In this document: piece after piece, positions 16,332 through 23,749 of the stretch
Layout: every line of letters begins with the position of its first letter
How positions within the stretch are numbered: the first letter of the stretch is position 1
Assembly (NCBI GenBank): GCA_030750765.1
Contig: JASMHM010000002.1
Location: 162,342 to 226,341, forward strand
Length of the DNA: 64,000 bases
Direction: 5' to 3'
From: Candidatus Woesearchaeota archaeon
Lineage (GTDB): Archaea; Nanobdellota; Nanobdellia; Woesearchaeales; ARS49
The notes under the pieces: generated by a model
Told to the model about the DNA's origin: nothing
The model's database searches: none
The model's input: the letters and a program-made list of their open reading frames with translations, nothing else
Made by a program: the position numbers and the translations under genes

Positions 16332-16481
16332 ATGAGATACGGAGCTATAGTTTCAGCCAAAGGGATCCCAGCAACAAAACCCACCACCGAACATAACCCT
16401 GTCTTAACACCCTCAAAAAGGGGACAAGCTGTTTTTTTACGATGGGGAAGAGCGAAAAGAAGTCTCCAAACCTTAGGTTTT
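16332..16481 (+). CDS. Possible small basic protein (49 aa)
   Basis: An ATG-to-TAA frame of 49 codons fills most of the 213-bp gap between divergent genes. The product is basic (RGQAVFLRWGRAKRSLQ) and unrecognised. Against it, the only upstream TATA (16314-16320) is too close for leaderless use and fits the opposite gene, and no Shine-Dalgarno is evident. Confidence 0.2.
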
Positions 16482-16506
16482 TAAGTCTTCCCCCCATTAT
16501 TAACTC

Positions 16507-16854
16507 ATGAGTGATAGACTATATCAGGCAAGCGTTCGTAGTAAGAACGGTTCGCCGGTAAATCCTGTAAACATCTTCCTCTCTGCATCTAGCAGAAGTG
16601 ACGCTAAGACACGTCTTGCAAGACTACCCTGGGCAGAACACGCACAGTCAAGTGTGGGAGACCGTGTTTCCAAAGAACAACAAGAATTCCTAGAAGAGAC
16701 ATGGGAAGATACTCATTTTGTCGGAAACCGAAGCGTACCCGCATGGTGTAAAAATACACAATTCTACGCGTACCTAGAGGAAAGGCAAGAAAACTTCAGA
16801 CCGTCCACCAAAAGACGCAACCGACACAATACTCCCAAGTTTAACATGGCATAG
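16507..16854 (+). CDS. Small basic protein of unknown function
   Basis: 115 residues, rich in Arg and Ser, with a strongly basic C-terminal tail (RPSTKRRNRHNTPKFN) suggesting nucleic-acid contact. No domain recognised. TATA-like gtttttaag (about 16479-16487) lies about 24 bp before the ATG. The 3' end overlaps the convergent neighbour by 14 bp. Confidence 0.5.
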   Translation: MSDRLYQASVRSKNGSPVNPVNIFLSASSRSDAKTRLARLPWAEHAQSSVGDRVSKEQQEFLEETWEDTHFVGNRSVPAWCKNTQFYAYLEERQENFRPSTKRRNRHNTPKFNMA

Positions 16855-17305
16855 GAGTACTGCTGGCAGATCTATACACCGGAGCGAACTCAGCCACAGG
16901 TTCATCGCTTGGTTGCCAGAATTTTCTAACAGGAGCATGATACTCTACGACCAGCTTATGCGCACGCCAGCTAGGAAGTCGTGCAACCTTGGCCATTAAC
17001 TCAACCGACTCTCCAACCTCAAACACGCCAAATCTGAACCCGGGCATACAAGTACGAGACAAGAGATAATCAAATCGTGGATCGATAGCAATAGCCGGGC
17101 CCACTATCAATTCACCAACATCGATATTCGGAATATTCATATGCTCCAAACCTTTTAGAGAAGCATGTTGCCATTCACCAGGGATCTCGTTAAGATGGAG
17201 TTCTGCCCAACCACCATCATCGCAAGCAGGATTCGCGATTTCGCACGAAGACACGTCCCACGCACTACGGATGTACGCAATATGATCAGCAAGTCTCACA
17301 CGCAT
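16841..17305 (-). CDS. Unrecognised 154-residue protein
   Basis: Soluble, probably beta-rich (VGELIVGPAIAIDPRFDYLL; SVELMAKVARLPSW). No family recognised. A TATA element in gtttttaaat (about 17326-17335) is about 26 bp upstream of the ATG, supporting a real leaderless gene. Confidence 0.5.
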   Translation of the reverse strand: MRVRLADHIAYIRSAWDVSSCEIANPACDDGGWAELHLNEIPGEWQHASLKGLEHMNIPNIDVGELIVGPAIAIDPRFDYLLSRTCMPGFRFGVFEVGESVELMAKVARLPSWRAHKLVVEYHAPVRKFWQPSDEPVAEFAPVYRSASSTPMPC

Positions 17306-17372
17306 GACTCTTAGAGAAAAATAGGGTTTTTAAATGTATGCGCTTAAGTCTAACACCATAAGAGAATGAATT

Positions 17373-17753
17373 TCACCCAAAAATAGCCTTCAACGTCCAT
17401 AACGCTATCAACACCCATACTGCAAAGCTAATCCAGCACAGCCCTTGTATGCGACGCTTAACAATGCTGTCTGCTAGCGCAAGAATATCCTTGCCATGCG
17501 GTGCCACGGCTAACCCCATTAATGCAGCGGTGAAGAACATTACTGCAGATACCTGGACGATAGACATAGATTGAAAGATGTAGTAGCCAAGAACGATTGC
17601 CAAAACAGCATACACAAACATGATCGTGTTCTTTTGTTGCACGTACAATGGCTTAACCATCTTCATCCAACCACTAGGGTTGATCATGATCAACACAAGC
17701 TTCACAAGAATGATGACCGCAAACACGGTCGCGATGATCTCCAAAGGCGTCAC
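17373..17753 (-). CDS. Small polytopic membrane protein, four TM helices
   Basis: 126 residues with four hydrophobic segments: IIATVFAVIILVKLVLIMI, IMFVYAVLAIVLGYYIF, VMFFTAALMGLAVA and ISFAVWVLIALWTLKAIF. No diagnostic motif, and function unknown. A GTG start at 17753 lies about 28 bp from a TATA box (atatatatac, about 17777-17786), consistent with a leaderless transcript. Confidence 0.6.
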   Translation of the reverse strand: MTPLEIIATVFAVIILVKLVLIMINPSGWMKMVKPLYVQQKNTIMFVYAVLAIVLGYYIFQSMSIVQVSAVMFFTAALMGLAVAPHGKDILALADSIVKRRIQGLCWISFAVWVLIALWTLKAIFG

Positions 17754-17799
17754 ATTCTACAAAACAACCATTCTAGTATATATATGTTACGCCGCGCAC

Positions 17800-18330
17800 C
17801 TATTGCAGAGAAAAATGGCTCACAATTTTTTTGGCCACCTGTTTGGGCGTAAGATTCGTGTTGTCAACAACCAAACTATTCGAGAGCGGGATAGCCTCAT
17901 TCATGGTCCATTTGGTTAGGAGTTTTTGCAAACCTTTCACCGTGGATATCTTTTTGGTGGCCTTCCTATCATGTAAGACCACACGCCTTTTGAGCTCAGC
18001 GTTAGAGCAGGTTAACTGCACCCAGCACGGTTGAATGGTGTTCTTCTTTTGTAACGTACGAATATCTCGGATAGGATGATCCTCCCCCTTTACATACACA
18101 AATGTGCTGACAACACCCTCAACCTTGTTCCTGGCTGCAGCAGCAATCATAATTGTACGCATATTGGTAACCACCTCCCAAAAATCTCCCACAGAGGGAA
18201 CCAGCAAACTATCTACTAGATCAAACACTAAGTGGTTATGGAAGAGCTTGAATTTGGTAATTTTGGCAACCTCCCTTGCTACGGTAAGCTTGCCCACACC
18301 TGGCGGTCCGTAAATAGTGACGAGTTTCAT
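17800..18330 (-). CDS. P-loop kinase-like protein (AAA/shikimate-kinase-like)
   Basis: 176 residues. The Walker A is YGPPGVGKLTVAREVAK, with Leu after the Lys where Ser or Thr is usual and the Thr displaced by one residue. FHNHLVFDLVDSL and VVSTFVYV follow as strands of a P-loop kinase fold, and RRVVLHDRKATKKISTVKGL could be the lid. It probably phosphorylates a small molecule or acts as an adenylate-kinase-like NTPase. The ATG is about 25 bp from a TATA element, and the intron-containing tRNA-Ser lies immediately upstream. Confidence 0.7.
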   Translation of the reverse strand: MKLVTIYGPPGVGKLTVAREVAKITKFKLFHNHLVFDLVDSLLVPSVGDFWEVVTNMRTIMIAAAARNKVEGVVSTFVYVKGEDHPIRDIRTLQKKNTIQPCWVQLTCSNAELKRRVVLHDRKATKKISTVKGLQKLLTKWTMNEAIPLSNSLVVDNTNLTPKQVAKKIVSHFSLQ

Positions 18331-18365
18331 GAAGAGAGATCAAATAGGCAAGTATATTAATATTA

Positions 18366-18475
18366 CGCCAGCGGCAGGATTTGAACCTGCACGTCCCGAA
18401 GGACAGCGGTTCTCCGACCTCGAGCAAAGCCCAAGGTTTCAAGACCGCCGCGTTACCGGATTCCGCCACACTGGC
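18366..18475 (-). tRNA. tRNA-Ser(UGA) with a canonical-position intron
   Basis: The minus strand folds as a type II tRNA. Acceptor is GCCAGTG/CGCTGGC, discriminator G, with a 3-bp D-stem GCG/CGC and anticodon stem GCGGT/ACCGC. The loop CTTGAAA has anticodon TGA. The long variable arm is GTCC-TTCG-GGAC and the T-arm GCAGG-TTCAAAT-CCTGC. The anticodon stem closes only if 26 nt are removed after position 37. Mature length would be 84 nt, and CCA is not encoded. A TATA element (tttttataaa) lies about 30 bp upstream. Confidence 0.92.
18412..18437 (-). other. 26-nt intron in tRNA-Ser, position 37/38
   Basis: The inserted segment starts ACCTTGGGC and ends GCTCGAGGTCGGAG. Its two arms pair over nine positions including wobbles, as expected for the bulge-helix-bulge substrate of archaeal tRNA splicing endonuclease. 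The boundaries are inferred from restoring the anticodon stem and loop. Confidence 0.8.
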
Positions 18476-18540
18476 ATGACATTACAAAGGACTTCTCTCT
18501 TTATAAAAACAGCGGGTAATGCACACTCACCAGACAAAAG

Positions 18541-18858
18541 TCACCATTGCGTGGAGGGGTTTCCGTCAATGCACCTTTTCACGTACAAAACATTGTCAGA
18601 ACCATCTGAAAGCACCATCCTTCTGTTTGCAATGCCTTCAGTCTTCAAGTGAGTCATGTTCTCACCAAATTCAGTTCCCGATAAGTGTATGCCAAAATTC
18701 TCTAACCTGTTTCTGACGTCTCTCCCAGGTTCCCAGTAAAAATTCAAAGCGCCGAAAACTTCCCTATGCGTCTCACTCAACATCCTGCCTAGAGACTCTG
18801 TGCATTTATAAATATTCACAAAAAACATCCAAGTCATGCCCGCAAGTACTACAGTCAA
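18541..18858 (-). CDS. Unrecognised small protein with N-terminal hydrophobic helix
   Basis: About 105 residues; the N-terminus (VVLAGMTWMFFVNIY) is hydrophobic and could be a signal anchor. The rest is soluble and unrecognised. The TTG at 18858 lies about 25 bp from the TATA element TTATAA (18880-18885), which also serves the divergent gene. Alternative starts are a TTG at 18864 and an ATG at 18837. Confidence 0.45.
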   Translation of the reverse strand: MTVVLAGMTWMFFVNIYKCTESLGRMLSETHREVFGALNFYWEPGRDVRNRLENFGIHLSGTEFGENMTHLKTEGIANRRMVLSDGSDNVLYVKRCIDGNPSTQW

Positions 18859-18879
18859 AGGCAAAACCTGACATCGCCC

Positions 18880-18885
18880 TTATAA
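18880..18885. promoter_or_regulatory. Shared symmetric TATA box of divergent genes
   Basis: TTATAA is centred at 18882.5. The plus-strand ATG at 18908 is 25.5 bp away and the minus-strand TTG at 18858 is 24.5 bp away, so one palindromic element could position TBP for both leaderless transcripts. Confidence 0.45.
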
Positions 18886-18907
18886 CTAAAAACCGACTCA
18901 ATCCGCG

Positions 18908-19255
18908 ATGGGATCAGAGAAATACCCAAAGATCATCGTGCATTTTGAAGAAAGGAATTTCAAAAAAGGTGATAGAGTGAGGGCCCATTTTAATGGGGGG
19001 TGGTTTCCGGGCATCGTTGTTAAAAAATATCAGAAAAGAACAGAAGGCCCCCATTACGTTTTAATCAGAACAGACACAAGAGTTGATGACGATCCTGATG
19101 CGCTCTTAGATGGCTTCGGGTTAGAAGGACGAGTTGGAGAATCAAAGACACACTTCGAACACGAATCCCTTGGGGGAGATGAAAGATACAACAGGACATA
19201 CAAACGAGAAATGACTGCAAAAGAAAAGAGCGCGTTTGATTTCGTTCCGTTCTAA
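18908..19255 (+). CDS. SH3/Tudor-like small protein
   Basis: 115 residues. RNFKKGDRVRAHFNGGWFPG followed by IVVKKYQ resembles the Tudor/KOW/SH3-like barrel pattern (GDxVxAxxxGxWYxGxV). The C-terminal half is acidic and polar. It may bind RNA, modified peptides or DNA, but this is fold-level inference only. The leaderless ATG is 25.5 bp from the shared TATA box. Confidence 0.5.
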   Translation: MGSEKYPKIIVHFEERNFKKGDRVRAHFNGGWFPGIVVKKYQKRTEGPHYVLIRTDTRVDDDPDALLDGFGLEGRVGESKTHFEHESLGGDERYNRTYKREMTAKEKSAFDFVPF

Positions 19256-19261
19256 GCGCCA

Positions 19262-19657
19262 CTAAAAAAATCTGGGAAAAAAACGACCAAGCCTGCGCTC
19301 GATAGTGCTGCGAATCTCTTCTGCAGCATCCAATTCTTCAATACAAAAATTGGACCGAGCTCTTGCACGCTTCAGAACCGTACCCACCGTTTCCTTATAC
19401 TGATCCAAAGCAGAGGCCAATCGCAAAACTGACGTACCCGTACCTATGACACGCTCGTTATAATAACGATCAAGCAAGGCCTCCACTTTTGCCCAATTTT
19501 CCAATTCAGCGTATAGCTTGACCACGGTAAGAAAGCGATGGAATTTTTCTTCCTTTTGCCTGTCCAACTCCTCAACCAACACCAAGCAAGCATCATTATC
19601 CTTGCCCACCAAATTATTTGCTGCAGTTACCTTTCTTTGCCACTCTTCATTCTTCAT
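19262..19657 (-). CDS. Unrecognised helical protein
   Basis: 131 residues, highly helical and charged, with TPR-like spacing (HRFLTVVKLYAELENWAKVE, then ALLDRYYNERV). It ends in a basic-aromatic tail (RRLGRFFPRFF). A TATA element (catataata, about 19679-19688) is about 26 bp upstream of the ATG at 19657; an ATG at 19663 is less well placed. Function unknown. Confidence 0.5.
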   Translation of the reverse strand: MKNEEWQRKVTAANNLVGKDNDACLVLVEELDRQKEEKFHRFLTVVKLYAELENWAKVEALLDRYYNERVIGTGTSVLRLASALDQYKETVGTVLKRARARSNFCIEELDAAEEIRSTIERRLGRFFPRFF

Positions 19658-19782
19658 AAACACTCACCAGAACTAGCACATATAATAATTGCTGTTACCA
19701 AGGCGAACCTTTATAAACAAAGCACTGAAAATAAGACTACGAATACTGGGCATACACTGCCCATTACCAACCGTGAGGTTGC

Positions 19783-20388
19783 ATGGCAATATACGATGTG
19801 CCGATTGGCGAGTTACTCACCAAGACGGCAGAGGAATTGAAAAGCGTGAAGGAACTGACTCCACCAGAGTGGAGTGTCTTTGCTAAAACAGGGCAAAATA
19901 AAACGCGACCACCCATGAATCCTGACTGGTGGTATGTACGCGCAGCGAGCATTCTCAGAAAGGTAGCAATCAGAGGACCTATCGGTACCAGCAAGCTACG
20001 AACTCTATACGGCGGAAGAAAGCGAAGAGGATACAAACAACAACACTTTGTTCGTGCCTCTGGAAGCGTCATCCGCGCTATTCTCAAACAACTAGACGCT
20101 GCAGGTCTCACCAAAACAGAGGCTAAGAAGATTCGCAGAGGAAGAGAGCTCACACCACAAGGCATGGCCTTGTTGGATAAAGTTTCTGTAGGCATCATGA
20201 AGCAGAAGAACATCGTGCTTCCACCAAAAAAGAAAGACGACGTTAAACCTATCAAGAAAAAAGCTGCGAAGAAAGCAAAAAAGACCAAAAAGATTGCTAA
20301 AGAAGCACCAAAAGAGCCCAAGCCAGCAGCAAAACCAAAAGCCGAACCCAAGGCTGAACCAAAAGAGGAGAAAGATGGCAAGGCATAA
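19783..20388 (+). CDS. rps19e: Small ribosomal subunit protein eS19 with Lys-rich tail
   Basis: 201 residues. The first roughly 145 match archaeal eS19: WWYVRAASILRKVAIRGPIG, TLYGGRKRRGYKQ, LKQLDAAGL and GRELTPQGMALLDKV. A C-terminal tail of about 55 residues made almost entirely of Lys, Ala, Pro and Glu has no counterpart in typical archaeal eS19. First gene of eS19-eL39-eL31; a TATA element (cctttataaa, about 19707-19716) lies upstream, and the end overlaps the eL39 start by 14 bp. Confidence 0.93.
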   Translation: MAIYDVPIGELLTKTAEELKSVKELTPPEWSVFAKTGQNKTRPPMNPDWWYVRAASILRKVAIRGPIGTSKLRTLYGGRKRRGYKQQHFVRASGSVIRAILKQLDAAGLTKTEAKKIRRGRELTPQGMALLDKVSVGIMKQKNIVLPPKKKDDVKPIKKKAAKKAKKTKKIAKEAPKEPKPAAKPKAEPKAEPKEEKDGKA

Positions 20389-20548
20389 ACACCCCTCCCG
20401 GAAAAAAAGACTAGCCAAAGCAGCCAGACAGACACGATGGGCTCCGTTCTGGACCGTGCCTAAGAAGTACGGCAAGGGAAGAATGGTGCACATGGGACGA
20501 CACACTACCGTGAAAAGAAGCTGGAGGCGGCGTAAGCTGAAAGCATGA
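20375..20548 (+). CDS. rpl39e: Large ribosomal subunit protein eL39
   Basis: 57 residues, extremely basic: KKRLAKAARQTRWAPFWTVP and the C-terminal RHTTVKRSWRRRKLK are diagnostic of eL39, which lines the peptide exit tunnel. A Shine-Dalgarno-like AGGAGA inside the end of rps19e precedes the ATG. The stop overlaps the eL31 start (ATGATG). Confidence 0.93.
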   Translation: MARHKHPSRKKRLAKAARQTRWAPFWTVPKKYGKGRMVHMGRHTTVKRSWRRRKLKA

Positions 20549-21126
20549 TGGAACGAACATATATTATTCCTTTACGACGAGAGTGGCTGAAGGCACCACG
20601 CTACAAGCGAGCGAAAAAGGCAGTCACCGCTCTGAAAGAATTCATCCAAAGACACATGAAGAAAGAAACTGTCAAAATCGGCAAGGCCCTCAACCACGCA
20701 CTATGGGAGAGAGGGATCAAGAACCCACCACACAAAATCAAAGTGAACTGCAAGACAGAAGACGATCACTGCCTTGTAGAGTTACACGGTCACAAATTCC
20801 CAGAAAAGAAGCAAGAAGAAGTAAAGAAAGGACTTGCTGACAAGCTTGGTTTGACAAAGAAGGACGATAAGAAAGTAGAAAAACCTGCGGCACCAGCTAA
20901 GGACGCAAAATCTGAAGCTAAACCTGCAGAGACTGCTAAGGAAACAAAGCCTGCCCCTAAAGAAGTAAAACCTGAAAGCAAACCCACTCCAAAGGCTGAC
21001 AAGCCTGCACCAAAAGCAAAGCCAGAAAGTAAACCTGCTAAGAAAGAAAAAACAGAAAAGGAAGCCATCCAAGACAGTTTTGATTCTGCCAAAAAACTTA
21101 ACGAACTAACAAATAACGCTAAGTGA
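20545..21126 (+). CDS. rpl31e: Large ribosomal subunit protein eL31 with long charged tail
   Basis: 193 residues, about twice the archaeal norm. Residues 1-95 match eL31: RTYIIPLRREWLKAPRYKRA, KAVTALKEFIQRHMK and HALWERGIKNPPHKIKV. The rest is a low-complexity Lys/Ala/Pro/Glu repeat (KPAPKEVKPESKPTPKADKP) ending in a short helix. In many archaea eIF6 follows eL31; here the opposed endonuclease Q gene follows directly. Confidence 0.92.
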   Translation: MMERTYIIPLRREWLKAPRYKRAKKAVTALKEFIQRHMKKETVKIGKALNHALWERGIKNPPHKIKVNCKTEDDHCLVELHGHKFPEKKQEEVKKGLADKLGLTKKDDKKVEKPAAPAKDAKSEAKPAETAKETKPAPKEVKPESKPTPKADKPAPKAKPESKPAKKEKTEKEAIQDSFDSAKKLNELTNNAK

Positions 21127-22371
21127 TTAAAATTCTGAAAGACCTTTTTGTGAAGGCTTGACAGGTGTCTGTTCTTCTGCAGAGGGCTTGCACTCCCAAC
21201 CCTCAATTTGTGGCTCGCCAAACACACCATCATACCCTGGCTTGAACGGAATCTTTTGTTCGCGAGTCGCAACTATAAGTCTTGCTAATCCTTTGTCAAA
21301 GCGTTCTAACGTTTCTTGTGGCGTGTCTAACAAGATCTTAAATTCGTTGCCAAACTTTTTGATGCACTGTGCGTAGACTTCCTGCACTTTCTTCGTTTGA
21401 AGACCGTTACCATGATAGGCAGCAATCAGTTCTGCTAACGGAATGAGCTTGATGTACGGTTTTCCCTGTCCTTTCTCTCTTGTTGCCAGATCCTCTACTC
21501 GGTGAGCAACACCTATAGTCATTTGTTTGCCACATTTAGGACAAAGATTGTTTATTTTGATGCTTTCTGCAGGATGCATGCAAACATCACACTTTCGATG
21601 ACCGTCAAAGTGATACTTCCCTTCTTCTGGAAAGAACTCTATGGTTTTCACCACGTGATTGTCGCGCACTGCTCTGATAACATCATCGTACGTGAGTTTT
21701 TTGACATCAAACACCGTAGCCTCTCTTCCTAGCTTCCAAGGCCAGTGAGAGTGCGCATCGCTAAACGAAAGTATGGTTTTATTGTCTAACTCTGGAAACC
21801 GCCAATTCATCTCTGGATCAGAACTTAGTCCGGTCTCTATCGCATGGACGTTCTTGCTTTGGTCCTCAAAGCAATCTTTGAACGAATCATAGCCAGACAT
21901 GCTCCCGAACATGCTAAACCATGGCGTCCAAACATGCGCAGGGATGACTTCTATGTCTTTGCTGATGCTCTTCATGGATTCAACAAATTGTGCGCAAGAA
22001 ACTTTGAAAATAGGCCTTCCATCATAATCAATCCTGCCCCATTTCAAGCACTGGTCTTGTACTTGCTTGGCCACCGCAAGAGTTGGAGACCATACAACAA
22101 CATGGACTCTTCTTCCTTTCCCTTTGTCTGTGTAGATTAAGCTAATCTCGGTGGTGAGCATGAAATGCATGCCATGCGCTTTGTAGATTCCCCCATCTTC
22201 TTGCAATTCTGCCTTGATCTCTTCATACCATTCGGGATGCTGGAAGTCTCCTGTCCCTAAAAGCTGGATTCCCTTCATTGCACCGTATTTTGCGAGGTTT
22301 TTAAGCGTGATATACTTAGAGGTGGCTCTAGAGAACCGAGAATGTATGTGAAGGTCGGAAATGACGTGCAT
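21127..22371 (-). CDS. Endonuclease Q (PHP-domain DNA repair nuclease)
   Basis: 414 residues. EndoQ nicks DNA 5' of deaminated bases (uracil, hypoxanthine) and abasic sites. The PHP metal-binding motifs are visible: ISDLHIHSRFSRAT at the N-terminus, LGTGDFQHPEW, LTTEISLIY, IPAHVWTPWFSMFGS and LSFSDAHSHWPWKLG. A zinc finger (CDVC ... CPKC) lies in the C-terminal half. The ATG at 22371 is 25.5 bp from a perfectly palindromic TATA box; the longer frame to 22404 would run through it. Confidence 0.93.
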   Translation of the reverse strand: MHVISDLHIHSRFSRATSKYITLKNLAKYGAMKGIQLLGTGDFQHPEWYEEIKAELQEDGGIYKAHGMHFMLTTEISLIYTDKGKGRRVHVVVWSPTLAVAKQVQDQCLKWGRIDYDGRPIFKVSCAQFVESMKSISKDIEVIPAHVWTPWFSMFGSMSGYDSFKDCFEDQSKNVHAIETGLSSDPEMNWRFPELDNKTILSFSDAHSHWPWKLGREATVFDVKKLTYDDVIRAVRDNHVVKTIEFFPEEGKYHFDGHRKCDVCMHPAESIKINNLCPKCGKQMTIGVAHRVEDLATREKGQGKPYIKLIPLAELIAAYHGNGLQTKKVQEVYAQCIKKFGNEFKILLDTPQETLERFDKGLARLIVATREQKIPFKPGYDGVFGEPQIEGWECKPSAEEQTPVKPSQKGLSEF

Positions 22372-22390
22372 ACAAAAGCAGAACTGCCAA

Positions 22391-22402
22391 GATTTATAAA
22401 TC
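22391..22402. promoter_or_regulatory. Perfectly palindromic TATA box shared by divergent genes
   Basis: GATTTATAAATC is a 12-bp perfect palindrome centred at 22396.5. The minus-strand ATG at 22371 and the plus-strand ATG at 22422 are each 25.5 bp from the centre. One TBP site could therefore drive both leaderless genes, with direction set by flanking BRE sequence or chance. Confidence 0.65.
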
Positions 22403-22421
22403 ATGCCTTACCAGCCATGCC

Positions 22422-22787
22422 ATGCGTGTGTCACAGAGCCTAGATATTGGGGAAGAGAAGGACAAGAAAGACGCGAAAGAACAAGAAGAAACAGCCAAAC
22501 AGGCAACTGAGGCTGAAGAAAACGTGAAAATCAAGCCTACCACCCAAGAAAAGGTGAAGGCCTACCATGACGCGCATACTGAATTAGAAAGCATCCCAAA
22601 AGTGGATTTTGAGAAGGGAAAACAGCCAGAAGCACCAAAAAAGGAGTTGCCTGGCTTTGTTTATGCTATTTTATTGATAGTCATCGTTGCAGCACTCATC
22701 TGGGCGCTGTACGAACCCGTTACTGCTCCGGCAGTGCAGAAGAATGCGACTCAGCTGGCTCAGATTCTGGAGACTGGACTGGTATAG
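22422..22787 (+). CDS. C-terminally anchored charged membrane protein
   Basis: 121 residues. A charged, probably coiled-coil N-terminal region of about 75 residues (KDKKDAKEQEETAKQATEAE) precedes one TM helix (FVYAILLIVIVAALIWALY) and a short tail. No catalytic motif; it could be a cytosolic-facing scaffold or adaptor. Divergent from EndoQ across a shared TATA box. Confidence 0.6.
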   Translation: MRVSQSLDIGEEKDKKDAKEQEETAKQATEAEENVKIKPTTQEKVKAYHDAHTELESIPKVDFEKGKQPEAPKKELPGFVYAILLIVIVAALIWALYEPVTAPAVQKNATQLAQILETGLV

Positions 22788-23046
22788 TTCGTAAATCATC
22801 TACTGAAGAAGCTGGTTCGTGATAAGAGCGACCCATCTTATTGAATTGGGCGACGAGGGTTGTAGGATCCGTTTTTGATGTGCACTTCCAGACACCCTGA
22901 TACATATGTCCCTCTTCATATTCTGTTGCTTGAACATCTCCTCCAAGCAAATCCTCAAGCTTTTTCAATCTACTTTCCACTTCATCGGCGTCGAAACTTG
23001 TCAGGGAAATCATGGGTTTGAGGAAAAACGTGTACGTCTGTGTCAT
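22720..23046 (-). CDS. Unrecognised small protein
   Basis: 108 residues from the ATG at 23046 (a start at 23061 is also open). The N-terminal half has a beta-alpha-beta feel (YTFFLKPMISLTSFDADEVE); the C-terminal tail is Ser/Glu/Pro-rich and probably disordered. Its end overlaps the convergent membrane-protein gene by 68 bp, a long overlap that makes one of the two 3' ends worth checking. Confidence 0.4.
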   Translation of the reverse strand: MTQTYTFFLKPMISLTSFDADEVESRLKKLEDLLGGDVQATEYEEGHMYQGVWKCTSKTDPTTLVAQFNKMGRSYHEPASSVDDLRTIPVQSPESEPAESHSSALPEQ

Positions 23047-23117
23047 AGCATATAGAGACACCGCAGATTTTTAAACCTTATGTTGTTTTTATATACTCAG
23101 CGGCGTTCACAGATAGC

Positions 23118-23477
23118 ATGAGAAAGACGATACAAAATAGACTTGACGAGATCACAGAGCACGGCGTCCCGTACATAAACACACAGTTGGAGGGTTTCCC
23201 TATGCGCAGCAGAAGAGGAAAACTGCATCGCCGCTTTGAGTGTGGCAGTGTTGAGATCGCTTGTGAAGAGATTGAGAATCATTTCGCGAATTTACCCCCG
23301 TCGTTTGCAGAAGCATTATCAAGCGCATGCGGGAGCGCCATACAACCAGAAGGATTTGTTAAAGAAGATGAGATCGACCAAAGTGCTATTGAAGAGCACT
23401 ACCTTTTTGATCGCAGCACGCTTACCGTTCACTACTTCGTCCTGCCAAAGCTCTCGCAGGTTTTGGAACTCTTGTAA
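23118..23477 (+). CDS. Unrecognised 119-residue protein
   Basis: Soluble and acidic, with helices around CGSVEIACEEIENHFANLPP and a beta-strand near the C-terminus (STLTVHYFVLP). A strong TATA element (gtttttatatac, about 23085-23096) is about 27 bp upstream of the ATG. No function recognised. Confidence 0.5.
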   Translation: MRKTIQNRLDEITEHGVPYINTQLEGFPMRSRRGKLHRRFECGSVEIACEEIENHFANLPPSFAEALSSACGSAIQPEGFVKEDEIDQSAIEEHYLFDRSTLTVHYFVLPKLSQVLELL

Positions 23478-23524
23478 GATATAAAGAGTCCTGGACAATC
23501 GCGTCAAAGTCCAGAATCTGCGCC

Positions 23525-23749
23525 TCATACAACAGGCCCACGGATTAGGGGCACGATATCCTCTTTTGCCTCTGATACCTCATACCCTTGTAGCTTTGGC
23601 GCATACTGTTGAAAAACGGTGGTTTCCACCTGCCAAGCATACGCCCCTGCTGACTCTCTAAGATCGATTACCTCTGCGTCTTCTGGGAGCACGTCTAGAA
23701 GGTCCTCCAACTCCTGATCGTGCAAGGGCTTAAGCCACACGTAGGGCAC
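23525..23749 (-). CDS. Small acidic protein coupled to the subtilase
   Basis: 74 residues, acidic. Its start overlaps the end of the subtilase gene by 20 bp, so the two are probably co-translated. The pattern of two strands flanking helices (EVIDLRESAGAYAWQVETTV ... VSEAKEDIVPLI) loosely recalls the I9 inhibitor/propeptide fold of subtilases. If so it could be a separate inhibitor or folding chaperone, but this is speculation from layout and size. Confidence 0.5.
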   Translation of the reverse strand: MPYVWLKPLHDQELEDLLDVLPEDAEVIDLRESAGAYAWQVETTVFQQYAPKLQGYEVSEAKEDIVPLIRGPVV

